Shown one piece after another: positions 26,405-35,384 of a stretch of DNA of 64,000 bases. The notes below the pieces were generated by a model. It had not been told where the DNA came from and searched no databases. It was given only the letters and a program-made list of their open reading frames with translations. Numbering within the stretch: the stretch's first letter is position 1; the number at the start of each line of letters is the position of its first letter. Source of the DNA: Synechococcus sp. CBW1004 (lineage in GTDB: Bacteria > Cyanobacteriota > Cyanobacteriia > PCC-6307 > Cyanobiaceae); the NCBI RefSeq assembly GCF_015840715.1, contig NZ_CP060397.1:124001-188000 (forward strand). The letters run 5' to 3'. The translations under genes and the position numbers were made by a program.

Positions 26405-27277
26405 ATGAGCACCTTTCTTCTTTGCACAGACCTCGACCGCACCCTGCTCCCGAATGGGACGCTGCCGGAGTCTCCGCAGGCAAGACCGCTCCTGAAGGAG
26501 TTTGTTGACCGTGAATCGGTACATCTGGCCTATGTGACCGGCCGCGATCTCGCACGCGTCGAAGCGGCGATGCAGCGCTATTCCCTGCCGGTGCCGGACT
26601 GGCTCATTGCGGATGTCGGTGCTTCGCTGTATCGGGTGAACGGCGGCTCCCGGTGGCGTTGTCCCGACTGGGATGAGCGCCATGCGCGTTGTTGGCGCGG
26701 CCAGAGCTGGCAGGAGCTGGCCGCGCTGCTCAAGGATGTCACTCCACTGACCCTGCAGGAGCCAAGCAAGCAGGGCCGGTACAAGCTCAGTTTCTATCAT
26801 CCGCTGGAAGCGGACGTCGAACAGCTTCGCACTGAGATTCAGCCCCTGCTGAGGGCTCAAAGGCTGGCGACCAAACTGATCTTCAGTGTGGATGACATCA
26901 ACCACATCGGCCTTCTGGATATCCTTCCTGAATCGGCAGATAAACTGTGCGCCATCCGGTTTCTGATGACTGGCCACGACTATTGTCCTCAGCAGACTCT
27001 GTTTGCAGGAGACAGTGGCAATGATCTGGAGATCTTCGAGAGCGACATTGCCAGTGTGATCGTCGCCAACGCCTCCGCCTCGATCATCGCGAAGGCACGC
27101 CAGCTCGCCGACGCGGCGAGCACCTCAGGCCAGCTCTATGTGGCCCGCGGTGGCTTCCATGGCATGAATGGCAACTATGCCGCCGGCATCCTGGAAGGCT
27201 TGTCGCATTTCTATCCGGATCAGATCCGCACCCTCCCTGCCGCTGTCACATCCATTCATGCCTGTGGCCACGGCTGA
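26405..27277 (+). CDS. spp: Sucrose-6-phosphate phosphatase
   Basis: The 290-residue HAD-superfamily enzyme removes phosphate from sucrose-6-phosphate. HAD motif I is intact as TDLDRTLL (nucleophile D9, acid/base D11), the motif III Lys is in ESADK, and motif IV is GDSGND at 202-207. Length and motif spacing fit cyanobacterial and plant sucrose-phosphatases. ATG at 26,405 is chosen over a TTG at 26,381 because homology begins with MSTFLLCTDLD. It follows the IS66 element by about 30 bases, so it may now depend on a promoter within or at the edge of the element. Confidence 0.92.
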   Translation: MSTFLLCTDLDRTLLPNGTLPESPQARPLLKEFVDRESVHLAYVTGRDLARVEAAMQRYSLPVPDWLIADVGASLYRVNGGSRWRCPDWDERHARCWRGQSWQELAALLKDVTPLTLQEPSKQGRYKLSFYHPLEADVEQLRTEIQPLLRAQRLATKLIFSVDDINHIGLLDILPESADKLCAIRFLMTGHDYCPQQTLFAGDSGNDLEIFESDIASVIVANASASIIAKARQLADAASTSGQLYVARGGFHGMNGNYAAGILEGLSHFYPDQIRTLPAAVTSIHACGHG

Positions 27278-27357
27278 GATCCGCTTGCATGCTGAACCTG
27301 ATCACGGCGGCCCACATCGGTGCGTTGTCCTGGGTGTGACGGCGTTGCCGCCCGAGG

Positions 27358-29361
27358 ATGCCGTCACCAATCCCGCTCCAGCCCACGCGATGCGCCTTCG
27401 AAGGCATGTACGAACCCAACCTCCACTCCCTGCTGACTGCCATCCTGAATGAACTCCGGCTCGAGGGTGAGGCGCAGGTTCTGCGTTGTTTCTATACGCG
27501 TCTGGGTGCCAACTCTGCCAGTATCTTTGCGCGTTTCCAGGCTCTCTACGGTCAGCGGGATGATTTCCAGCATCAGTGTCAGGTGCTGGTGAAAACGCTG
27601 GCAGAAGCGGCACTGCGTCGTCCCCGTGAGCTGATGGTGCTTGATCAGGAACGCGAGCGTGACCCGGCCTGGTTTCTCTCACAGCGGTGGGTTGGAATGG
27701 CGCTGTACGCCAATGGTTTTGCCGCGAATCTTTCTGATCTCGTCCATAAGATCGACTACTTCTGTCAGCTTGGCGTGAACCTGGTTCATGTCATGCCGAT
27801 CCTCAAGTGTCCGAAGGGTCGATCCGATGGCGGTTATGCCATCAGCGATTTCCGCGAGATCGACGATCGCGCCGGCAGTTTTGAGGATTTTCAGCGCCTG
27901 GCCAGTGCCTTCCGGCAGCACGGCATCCTGTTGGCGTTGGACATCGTTCTCAATCACACGTCGGACGAGCATGAATGGGCCCAGCGGGCCAAAGCCGGCG
28001 AGGAGCGCTTCCAGAACTACTACCTGACGTTCCCGGATCGGAGCATCCCCGATCGCTTCGAGCAGGCGATGCCTGAGGTGTTCCCCCAGAGCAGTCCAGG
28101 CAACTTCACCTGGAATGCGTCGATGCAGCGCTGGGTGATGACGGTGTTTCATGACTATCAGTGGGATCTCAACTATGCCAATCCTGAGGTCTTCATCGCG
28201 ATGCTCGACACCATCCTGTTCTGGGCCAATGAGGGCGTCGATGTCTTGCGTCTCGATGCGGTTGCCTTTCTCTGGAAGCGCATCGGCAGCTCCTGTCAGA
28301 ATGATCCCAATGTGCATCAGATCCTGGCCCTGCTGAAGGACTGCTGCCAGGTGAGTGCGCCGGCTGCGTTGTTCATTGCTGAAGCGATCGTGGCGCCATC
28401 GGAGGTTGTCAAATACTTCGGTGCGGATGCGATCTCATCCAGCGAATGCGATGTGGCTTATAACGCAACTCTGATGGCTCTGCTCTGGGAAGCGATTGCC
28501 ACGAAAAATGCCCGGTTGCTCACTCAGGGGGTTCGCAACCTGCCGGCCAAACCATCGCGAACGACCTGGCTCAACTATGCCCGTTGCCACGATGATATCG
28601 GCTTCGGATTTGACGATCAGGATATCCGTGTTGCCGGCTATGATCCCCTGCCCCATCGCCGCTTCCTGGCGGATTATTTCACCGGGGTTTTTGATGGTCA
28701 GCCCCGCGGTCTCATCTTCAACCGTGATGAGCAGACCGGCGCGGCACGGATCTGCGGCACTCTCGCCTCTCTTGTGGGGCTTGAATCGGCGCTTGAAACG
28801 GGGAACGAGGAGCTCCTGGCTGAGGCGATCCAGCGCATCCTCCTCCTGCATGGCATGATCTTTTCCTTCGGCGGCATCCCATTGTTGTTCAATGGAGATG
28901 CTGTCGGCACGCTCAACGATTACAGTTATTGCGAGGATCCTGCCAAGCGTGACGACAGTCGCTGGGTCCATCGCGGTGGACTGGACTGGGAGCAAGCCGC
29001 TCGCAGGAATCTGCCTGGAACGATCGAGCATACGTTGTTCAGCGGGATCCAGAGGCTGATTGCGGTGCGCGCTTCTCTGCCCGCTTTCGCGGATCTGAAT
29101 AATCGCTCCCTGCTCGCTTTTGATCACCCACACCTTCTCGGGTTCCTGCGCCTCCATCCACAGAATCCCTCCGATCACGTGCTTGTGATGGCCAATTTCG
29201 ATGTCAGGCCCCATCGGGTGGCGCAGCATGAACTGGCGTCTGAGGGCTTTGCAGCGGTTGGTCACCTGGTGGATCAGTGCACGGGCGCGTCGCCGCACCT
29301 CGAGGATGGCCAGCTGATCATTCCACCGCTTCAGTTTCACTGGCTCACCCGGCGCGGTTGA
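27358..29361 (+). CDS. ams: Amylosucrase-family glycoside hydrolase (GH13)
   Basis: The 667-residue product (an ATG at 27,406 is an alternative start) has an N-terminal helical region and a GH13 barrel of the amylosucrase/sucrose-hydrolase subfamily. The nucleophile is D300 in VLRLDAVAF, the acid/base E342 in LFIAEAIV, and the third Asp D412 in CHDDIGF. It would cleave sucrose, either transferring glucose to a glucan or releasing glucose and fructose. In other cyanobacteria an amylosucrase gene is linked to sps, so the module sps-spp-ams probably both makes and degrades sucrose. The 80-base gap to spp suggests one operon. Transfer versus hydrolysis cannot be decided here. Confidence 0.88.
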   Translation: MPSPIPLQPTRCAFEGMYEPNLHSLLTAILNELRLEGEAQVLRCFYTRLGANSASIFARFQALYGQRDDFQHQCQVLVKTLAEAALRRPRELMVLDQERERDPAWFLSQRWVGMALYANGFAANLSDLVHKIDYFCQLGVNLVHVMPILKCPKGRSDGGYAISDFREIDDRAGSFEDFQRLASAFRQHGILLALDIVLNHTSDEHEWAQRAKAGEERFQNYYLTFPDRSIPDRFEQAMPEVFPQSSPGNFTWNASMQRWVMTVFHDYQWDLNYANPEVFIAMLDTILFWANEGVDVLRLDAVAFLWKRIGSSCQNDPNVHQILALLKDCCQVSAPAALFIAEAIVAPSEVVKYFGADAISSSECDVAYNATLMALLWEAIATKNARLLTQGVRNLPAKPSRTTWLNYARCHDDIGFGFDDQDIRVAGYDPLPHRRFLADYFTGVFDGQPRGLIFNRDEQTGAARICGTLASLVGLESALETGNEELLAEAIQRILLLHGMIFSFGGIPLLFNGDAVGTLNDYSYCEDPAKRDDSRWVHRGGLDWEQAARRNLPGTIEHTLFSGIQRLIAVRASLPAFADLNNRSLLAFDHPHLLGFLRLHPQNPSDHVLVMANFDVRPHRVAQHELASEGFAAVGHLVDQCTGASPHLEDGQLIIPPLQFHWLTRRG

Positions 29362-29370
29362 AGGCCCCCT

Positions 29371-30408
29371 TCAATACCCGGAGGATCCCGACGGTGGTGC
29401 GCTGGCCGGCGACTGTTTCAGAAACGTGGCCACAGCCACGGGCCGGGTCTGATGGGTTCCCTGCGGCAGCCACAGGTCGCCCCCGGCGGCGGCGTAGTGG
29501 ATCTGCCAGTGATACAGCCCGGTGTAGGCGGCCGGATCCTCCTTGAGCAGCTGGGCGTAATGCAGCACGCCCCTGCCGTAGGCGTCGCTGTTGTTGTAGC
29601 CCCACAGCCCCCGGCGGATGTCCTTCAGCCCGCCGCGGCGCACGAGATAGCGGGCGGCGGCGTGGATGGAGGTGCGTGGATCGCGGATGTCGCCTCCCTT
29701 GCCGATGCCGGGTTCGGCCCAGGTGCTCGGAAGGAACTGCATCGGCCCGCGTGCATCCGCCACCGAGATGCCATCGATGCGGCCCATGCCGCTCTCCACG
29801 AGATTCACCGCCGCCAGCACCTGCCAGGGGATGCCCGTGGCGTCCGCGGCTTCGCGGTAGTAGCGCAGCAGGTTCTCCGGCGGTTCCGGGGCGATGATCC
29901 GCCATGCCGGCACCTGGCGTGGGCGGCGGCTGGGGGAATGCATCGAGATGAACTCCCGCCGTGCCGCCAGGTGCAGATCGAACACCCGTTGCCAGCGCGG
30001 CGGCAGCTGAGCGCGCACCCGCTCGGACAGCTCGCGCCGGTGGCCCAGCACCCGATAGATCACCTGCTGCTGGTGACCCAGGACCGGCAGCTGCTCCACC
30101 GGGGTGTCTGCGGAGCGCAGGGCCTCCTCCACGGCAATCAGCAGGGTCGCCAGCCGGCCAGGATCGCTGGGCACCAGCGGGTAGCGCCTCCCTTCGGCGC
30201 TGGCGGGCCAGCTGGGATGCTCCGGCAAGGCGACGACCTGCGTGGTGGAGGGCTCCGGAGCAGGGGCGGGAGGGGCTCCGGTGGCGATGTCGCTCAGGAG
30301 TGAGGCGGTGGTGCAGCCGGGCCCCAGCAGGGTCAGCAGCAGGGCCAGTCCACCGCCGGCGGCGCCTGGAGTGAGCCGGGAGGAAAGGCGGCGAAGCATG
30401 GGGCCCAT
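29371..30408 (-). CDS. Lytic murein transglycosylase, SLT domain, lipoprotein
   Basis: A 345-residue protein with an N-terminal hydrophobic segment ending in the lipobox-like LGPGC (Cys32), so it is probably a lipid-anchored periplasmic enzyme. After a Pro-rich spacer and a helical region, the SLT domain spans about 180-290, with the catalytic Glu205 in NLVESGMG and the motifs ARGPMQFLPSTW and GYNNSDAYGR. It cleaves peptidoglycan glycan strands. It is convergent with the amylosucrase gene, leaving only 9 bases between them. A broken copy of its SLT core lies at 21,778-22,047. Confidence 0.88.
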   Translation of the reverse strand: MGPMLRRLSSRLTPGAAGGGLALLLTLLGPGCTTASLLSDIATGAPPAPAPEPSTTQVVALPEHPSWPASAEGRRYPLVPSDPGRLATLLIAVEEALRSADTPVEQLPVLGHQQQVIYRVLGHRRELSERVRAQLPPRWQRVFDLHLAARREFISMHSPSRRPRQVPAWRIIAPEPPENLLRYYREAADATGIPWQVLAAVNLVESGMGRIDGISVADARGPMQFLPSTWAEPGIGKGGDIRDPRTSIHAAARYLVRRGGLKDIRRGLWGYNNSDAYGRGVLHYAQLLKEDPAAYTGLYHWQIHYAAAGGDLWLPQGTHQTRPVAVATFLKQSPASAPPSGSSGY

Positions 30409-30486
30409 CCAGGCGGAGACGCACAGCGGCGGAGGTTAGGCGGCGGCACCATCGACAGGCACCGCTCCGCAGCAGCGCCCTGCGAT

Positions 30487-31032
30487 TCAGAGGCGCGGCA
30501 GGTCGGGGGAGGCCAGCAGTGCCTCGTCGGGCCAGGCGCCGAAGCCTGCGAAGCGGCTGGCCAGCAGGCTCCAGAGGTTGGTGTGTTGCCGGAGGTCCTG
30601 TTCGGCGGCCCATTCCGCCTCCTGCACCTCCCCTTCCGGCAGGCCCAGGCCCTCCACCAGGCGGCGGTAGGCGATTTTCTCGCGGGCATTGATCGGGCTG
30701 CTCTCGCCGTCCTCGCGGCTGATGCGGATCACCATGTAGGCGAGCTTGACCGCCAGCTGCTTCTGGTCGTGGCCCTGGATCTGGGGGATCAGCGCATCCA
30801 TGGCGGGCAGGCCCAGGGTGTCCGCCACCAGGGACGACGCCTCGGCGGCGGCTTCGGATTTCTCCTCCTCGGTGAGCAGCACCTCGGTGGCCAGGGACTG
30901 CAGCAGCTTCCGCTCCTTGGCCGACACCTCGCCGTCGCTCCAGGCGATGCAGCACAGCAGGCGGAGCAGCACCCGATCCGGATCCCGGCTGGCTGGTGGC
31001 GTCAGGGCGGCGTCGGAGGGAGGAAGGCTCAT
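30487..31032 (-). CDS. TerB-like domain protein
   Basis: From ATG at 31,032 (a GTG at 31,056 is the alternative) the protein has 181 residues. The region LLCCIAWSDGEVSAKERKLL, followed by paired acidic helices, resembles TerB-like domains, which carry conserved Asp/Glu residues and are thought to bind metal near membranes. No tellurite cluster is present, so the role is probably general and remains unknown. It is soluble, with no signal peptide. Confidence 0.65.
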   Translation of the reverse strand: MSLPPSDAALTPPASRDPDRVLLRLLCCIAWSDGEVSAKERKLLQSLATEVLLTEEEKSEAAAEASSLVADTLGLPAMDALIPQIQGHDQKQLAVKLAYMVIRISREDGESSPINAREKIAYRRLVEGLGLPEGEVQEAEWAAEQDLRQHTNLWSLLASRFAGFGAWPDEALLASPDLPRL

Positions 31033-31119
31033 GGCGGGTTCGATCGCAGGAGACACCCCATGCCGCGACGCAGTGTCCGCAACACCGCGCCGGTGCCTGA
31101 GGGGTGTCAGGCGGCGCAG

Positions 31120-32088
31120 TCAGGCAGCAGCGTCGGGCCCGGAGGGGGCTGGAGAGCTCAGCCTGCCATCACTCCGGCGGCGGCGCAGCTGTCCGGGGTA
31201 GGGACCGCGGCCATCGAGGCAGGCGGCGCCGCAGTGGCAGCCCAGGCTGAGGGTGGCGGCCAGATCCCATCCCGCCGACAGGCCAGCGGTGACGCCGGCG
31301 GCGAAGGAGTCGCCGGCGCCGTAGGTGTCGCGCACCGGCCGGTCGCGCTGCGGTGCCGCGAAGCGCTCACCGTCGGCGTGGTCCCGGGTGAAGACGCGGC
31401 CGCCGGCGGCTCCTTCCGTGGCGATCCGCAGGGAGGGTGCGGGATCGAGGTCGCCGGGCTCGTAGCGCTCGGCCGGATCAAGGGCGCTGCCGATCAGGGC
31501 CTCCAGCCGCACCCCCGCCTCGCGCAGGATCTCCAGCCGTGTGCGGGGAGTTGCGGTGAGGCAGCGTGCGGCGCGGGCCAGGCGGATGGCCTCGGCATCG
31601 GCGGCCGTGATGAAGGCGCCGTCGCATTGCGCCAGCAGGTCCCAGGCCAGCGGATCGGCTGCGGTGGGGGTGAGGCGCTCGCCGATCACCGTGATCGTGC
31701 GCTCGCCGGCGGCATCGATGAAGGTGATCGCCTCGCGGGTGGGGGCGTCGTCCCGCCAGGCGACGTGCAGCTCCAGCCCGAGGGCGGTGAGCTCCGCCGC
31801 CGCGCGCTCACCGGCCGCATCGCGTCCCAGTGACGTGAAGAAGGGGACGGGAGTCCCCAGCAGTCGCGCCAGCTGCACCGCCACCACGGCACCGCCGCCG
31901 GCGGGCACCTCATGCACCTCCAGGGCCTTGATGATCTGTCCAGGCCGGGGAAGCTCGGCCACCTCGACGAAGCGCACCACCTCCACATGCCCCAGGACCG
32001 CCAGCCGCAGAGGCGGCAGCGGCGGCAGCTGCTCCAGGGGCAAGGGCACCGCCGTCAGATCAGCGGCGGACGCGGGGGGGAGGCTCAT
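31120..32088 (-). CDS. PfkB-family carbohydrate kinase
   Basis: The 322-residue protein has the two PfkB signatures: an N-terminal glycine-rich segment (EVPAGGGAVVAVQLARLLG) and a C-terminal ATP/catalytic motif (DTYGAGDSFAAG) with the catalytic Asp. Members phosphorylate fructose, ribose, adenosine and other sugars; the substrate cannot be read from sequence. A fructokinase often accompanies sucrose genes in cyanobacteria, but this gene is 1.8 kb from the amylosucrase gene, on the other strand. The linkage is therefore only suggestive. Confidence 0.82.
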   Translation of the reverse strand: MSLPPASAADLTAVPLPLEQLPPLPPLRLAVLGHVEVVRFVEVAELPRPGQIIKALEVHEVPAGGGAVVAVQLARLLGTPVPFFTSLGRDAAGERAAAELTALGLELHVAWRDDAPTREAITFIDAAGERTITVIGERLTPTAADPLAWDLLAQCDGAFITAADAEAIRLARAARCLTATPRTRLEILREAGVRLEALIGSALDPAERYEPGDLDPAPSLRIATEGAAGGRVFTRDHADGERFAAPQRDRPVRDTYGAGDSFAAGVTAGLSAGWDLAATLSLGCHCGAACLDGRGPYPGQLRRRRSDGRLSSPAPSGPDAAA

Positions 32089-32180
32089 GGGCCCACAGGC
32101 GTGGGGCTTTCAGTGTTGCAGGAGTCGGCGAAGCGAGGCGTGCTGTGCCGGATGCGCCGAGGCCGTCCATGCACAAAAAG

Positions 32181-32202
32181 GCCCGGTGGTTCTCCACCGG
32201 GC
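32181..32202. terminator. Bidirectional intrinsic terminator
   Basis: The stem GCCCGGTGG / CCACCGGGC closes a four-base loop. TTTT follows on the plus strand and CTTTTTG on the minus strand. It lies just past the hli gene, so minus-strand termination of hli is its clearest use. Confidence 0.85.
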
Positions 32203-32235
32203 TTTTGTCAGATGGTGTGTCGCAGCTGAATGGGA

Positions 32236-32379
32236 TCAGCCCAGACCGATCTGGCTGAGGATGCCCTGGCCGGTGAGCAGTTCGGTGGCGAGGCCGATCA
32301 CAAAGCCGAGCATGGCCAGGCGGCCGTTCCAGGTCTCGGCGAAGGCCACGAAACCGAAGCGGGAGGTGGGAGTGGTCAT
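32236..32379 (-). CDS. hli: High-light-inducible protein (HLIP/SCP)
   Basis: The 47-residue protein has one membrane helix with the chlorophyll-binding signature AETWNGRLAMLGF and a second-half motif (VIGLATELLTGQG) typical of HLIPs. These single-helix proteins sit in the thylakoid membrane, bind chlorophyll and carotenoid, and protect photosystem II during light stress. ATG at 32,379 is the only sensible start. An HLR1-like element lies 33 bases upstream and a strong terminator downstream, so it is a single-gene transcript. Confidence 0.95.
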   Translation of the reverse strand: MTTPTSRFGFVAFAETWNGRLAMLGFVIGLATELLTGQGILSQIGLG

Positions 32380-32411
32380 GGGGATGTCGCGTCTTTGCGA
32401 AACGTAAAGGA

Positions 32412-32429
32412 ACTGTAGCGTTGTGTAAA
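32412..32429 (-). promoter_or_regulatory. HLR1-like element (RpaB-type site) upstream of hli
   Basis: Read on the minus strand, TTTACACA and GCTACAGT are separated by two bases. This matches the known HLR1 layout of two (G/T)TTACA(T/A)(T/A) repeats with a 2-bp spacer, at six or more of eight positions in each half. RpaB control is inferred from the family, not shown here. Confidence 0.5.
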
Positions 32430-32491
32430 GCCGCTCGGCGGGTCGATGGTGTTCGGCTGACCTGCCCGTTCGGTCCCGCCGGGCGGGGGGG

Positions 32492-33547
32492 TCAGCAGAT
32501 CCGAGGCAGGAGCTCCCCGCTCTGGGGTGCCAGCAGGCGCTCGCTGCCGAAGGGCGTGCGCAGCAGCACCTGAGCCGTTGCCGCGCCGTTCCCCCCGGCG
32601 CTGCCGGGCTGCACCTCGCCGATCCAGCCGCCCCCCAGCGGCTGCAGCAGCTGCAGGCTGGTCTCCAGGTCCTGCGGTGCCACCACCAGCAGACAGCGCC
32701 CCTCATTGGCCAGATGCAGCGGATCGAAGCCCAGCAGGTCGCAGCAGCGGGCCACGGCTGGGCACACCGGCAGGCGCTCCTCCTCCAGAACCAGTGCGTG
32801 GCCGCCGGCCTCCGCCAGTTCCTGCAGGGCCGCCGCCAGGCCACCGCGGGTGAGGTCGCGCAGGCAGCGTGGCCGAACACCCGTGGCCAGGAGCTGCTCC
32901 ACCAGGGGCCAGAGCGGCGCGCAGTCGCTGGGCAGCGGGGGCTGCAGGTCCAGGCTGTGACGGGCCGCCAGCACCGCCACCCCGTGGCGCCCGAGATCGC
33001 CGCTCACCAGCAGCTGATCGCCGGCGCGGATCCGCTCCGGGCCGATCGGCTCCGGCGTCTCCAGCAGGCCGATGCCACTGGTGTTGATGTACAGGCCGTC
33101 GGCCTTGCCCCGCTCCACCACCTTCGTGTCGCCCGTGACCACAACCACGCCACAGTCGCGGGCCGCCTGACGCAGCGAGCCCAGCAGGCGGCGGAGGCGT
33201 TCGAGCTCCAGCCCCTCCTCCAGGATCAGCCCCAGGCTCAGATGCAGCGGCCGGGCTCCGGCCATCGCCAGGTCGTTGCAGGTGCCGATCACCGCCAGCT
33301 TGCCGATGTCGCCGCCGGCGAATTCCAGGGGCGTCACCACATAGCTGTCGGTGGTGAAGGCCAGCCGGCCGTGCGGCAGCTGCAGCCGTGCGGCATCGTG
33401 CAGCGCCAGGGCGGGATCGGCGTAGAGCGGCCGCAGTTCCCGTTCGATGAGCGCGCGCATCAGCGTGCCGCCGCCGCCATGGGCGAGGCGGATGCGTTCG
33501 GGCTCGCTGCCCCCGGGCAGCTCAGCGGGGGAGGGACTGCCTTGCAT
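32492..33547 (-). CDS. hypE: Hydrogenase maturation factor HypE
   Basis: From ATG at 33,547 the protein has 351 residues and ends in the PRIC tail whose Cys carries the thiocarbamate that becomes cyanide on the hydrogenase iron. It has the PurM/AIRS-like fold features: GGGGTLM near the start, FTTDSYVV, VVTGDTKVVERG and ANEGRCLLVV. HypF supplies the carbamoyl group and HypD/HypC receive the product. It is isolated from the other hyp genes by about 4 kb containing plus-strand genes. Confidence 0.95.
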   Translation of the reverse strand: MQGSPSPAELPGGSEPERIRLAHGGGGTLMRALIERELRPLYADPALALHDAARLQLPHGRLAFTTDSYVVTPLEFAGGDIGKLAVIGTCNDLAMAGARPLHLSLGLILEEGLELERLRRLLGSLRQAARDCGVVVVTGDTKVVERGKADGLYINTSGIGLLETPEPIGPERIRAGDQLLVSGDLGRHGVAVLAARHSLDLQPPLPSDCAPLWPLVEQLLATGVRPRCLRDLTRGGLAAALQELAEAGGHALVLEEERLPVCPAVARCCDLLGFDPLHLANEGRCLLVVAPQDLETSLQLLQPLGGGWIGEVQPGSAGGNGAATAQVLLRTPFGSERLLAPQSGELLPRIC

Positions 33548-33680
33548 CACCGCGTTCGTCGCTCGCCTGGGGCCGTGGCCGCAGCCTGGCAGCGGCGCGG
33601 GGTCTTCCGCCTGGCCCACCTGCCAACCGCCTCCCGCCTCCGCAGGTCAGCCCATGGGGCCAGCGGCTGGAGGCACGGTT

Positions 33681-34436
33681 TCAGCAGGCCCGCAGTACCA
33701 GCATCCGGTTGTTGGACGGCATCGCCACATCCGCCACGGGCTCCAGGCCCAGGCCACGGGCCATCTCGAGCAGCGCCGCCGCATCACGCACCCCCATGGC
33801 GGGATCGAGGCTGCGCAGGTGGGCATCGAAGGCCGCATTGCTCGCCGCGGTGTGCACGCCGTGGTCGTGGAAGGGGCCGTAGAGCAGCAGCAGGCCGCCC
33901 TCCTGCAGTGCCCTGCGGCTGCCGGCCAGCAGGGGTGGCAGCGCCGTCTCCGGAAGGATGTGGCAAGTGTTGGCGCTGAACACCGCATCCCAGGGTCCGG
34001 GAGGCCAGGTTTCGGCGCGGGTCACATCCAGCTCCAGCGGCGCCGGCAGCGACGCTCCCGCCGCCAGCTCCACCGGAGCCTCCTGCAGCGCCGCGCGCAG
34101 ATCGGCCAGGGCCTCGGCCCGTTCACTGGTCTGCCAGTGCAGGCCAGCCAGCTGGCTGCAGAAGAAGCGGGCGTGCTGGCCGCTGCCCGATCCGACTTCC
34201 AGCACCCGCAGCGGCGGCTGCAGCCAGTCGCGCAGCATCGACAGGATCGGCTGCTTGTTGCGTTCGCAGGCAGGGGAGAAGAGCACGCTGTTTTCGCTGG
34301 GGAGTGAACTGCTGGCCGTGGGCTGCAGGAGCGGGGCGCTGCGGTCCGTTGTCGCCGCAACATGGTTGCGCTCCAGGACTGAATGCTGGCCTGCTGGGCC
34401 GATGCTTCCGTCACATCCCCATGCAGGGGCTGACAC
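33681..34436 (-). CDS. DUF938-type SAM-dependent methyltransferase
   Basis: A protein of up to 251 residues. The start may instead be GTG at 34,286, directly before the conserved LFSPACERNKQPIL segment. The SAM-binding glycine motif is VLEVGSGSGQHARFF, and a later GPFHDHG motif is typical of DUF938 proteins. Substrate unknown. It is not clearly part of the hydrogenase pathway despite lying beside hypE. Confidence 0.75.
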   Translation of the reverse strand: MSAPAWGCDGSIGPAGQHSVLERNHVAATTDRSAPLLQPTASSSLPSENSVLFSPACERNKQPILSMLRDWLQPPLRVLEVGSGSGQHARFFCSQLAGLHWQTSERAEALADLRAALQEAPVELAAGASLPAPLELDVTRAETWPPGPWDAVFSANTCHILPETALPPLLAGSRRALQEGGLLLLYGPFHDHGVHTAASNAAFDAHLRSLDPAMGVRDAAALLEMARGLGLEPVADVAMPSNNRMLVLRAC

Positions 34437-34610
34437 GGCCTGGCATCAGCCCCCTGGCCCTTGACGCGCTGCCGGGCTGGCAATCTCCGGGGCGATCGCC
34501 GCGCCTGCCTTGCGTCAGCGACGCTGCTGAGTGCAGTACCAGGCCTGTGCGCCGCAATGCAGCCAGGCCCGCAGGGAATTCCTAGCGTTCCGCGGCTGTG
34601 CCGCCCACTC

Positions 34611-35363
34611 GTGACCCCGATCGACTGGCTCTGGATCCTCCATCCACTGCTGATGGTGGTGATCGCCTATCCCTTGCTGGGGATCGTTCTGTATCTGGCC
34701 CGCCGCACGCGCCTGCGCCGGCTCGGCCGGAGCCGCCTGCCGGTCAGCAGCGGTGCGGAGCACACCGATCTGGGCAGGGGCCTGGCGGTGGCGGTGGTGG
34801 CGATCACTCTGCTGGCCCTGGTGGTGGTGATCAGCACCAAGGGGCCCCTGGCCCAGTTCGCCGGCGGTCCCGGCCGGCTGGCACTGCTGGCCCTGGTGGC
34901 CGTGGGCACGGCCCTGGCGCTGGCGTCGCTGCTGCGGGTGCGTGCTGCGGCCCTGCGCGCTGTGTTCGCGCTGCTCACCTGGGTCGGCATGCTGGGTCTG
35001 GGCAGCCAGCCGGAGGTGTGGCGGCTCAGCGACGATCCCCTCTCGCCTGGCTTCTGGCAGTCGCATTACTGGGGCGGCGCCGGCCTGATCGGTCTGCTGC
35101 TGTTCTCCGTGGCCGCCAGACCCGAGATCCAGCGCAGCCTGCGCTGGCGACGCCTGCATCTGAGCGCCAATGTGCTGGCGGCGCTGCTGTTTGTCACCCA
35201 GGCCGCCACAGGCACCCGCGATCTGCTCGAAATCCCGCTGAGCTGGCAGAAGCCCACCATCTACGCCTGCGATCCGGTGGGTCAGACGTGCCCGCCGCTC
35301 GCTCCACCCAGCGCGCCCCCGGCCGACGCGCCCGCTCCCTCCACTCCAGCCCCGGCCACCTGA
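34611..35363 (+). CDS. DUF4079-family membrane protein
   Basis: The GTG at 34,611 gives a 250-residue protein; upstream extension lacks conserved features. It has several membrane helices, starting with WILHPLLMVVIAYPLLGIVL, with additional helices near ALAVAVVAITLLALVV, and a Pro-rich C-terminal tail. DUF4079 is widespread in cyanobacteria and chloroplast-bearing organisms; no biochemical role is assigned here. It ends 21 bases before the cellulose-synthase-like gene, so the two probably share a transcript. Confidence 0.75.
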   Translation: MTPIDWLWILHPLLMVVIAYPLLGIVLYLARRTRLRRLGRSRLPVSSGAEHTDLGRGLAVAVVAITLLALVVVISTKGPLAQFAGGPGRLALLALVAVGTALALASLLRVRAAALRAVFALLTWVGMLGLGSQPEVWRLSDDPLSPGFWQSHYWGGAGLIGLLLFSVAARPEIQRSLRWRRLHLSANVLAALLFVTQAATGTRDLLEIPLSWQKPTIYACDPVGQTCPPLAPPSAPPADAPAPSTPAPAT

Positions 35364-35384
35364 GTCCCCGCGCCCTGCCGTCCG

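Noticed and set aside
29676-30374. Overlapping plus-strand frames opposite the transglycosylase gene
   Set aside because: They are shadows of a lipoprotein gene with lipobox and catalytic Glu.
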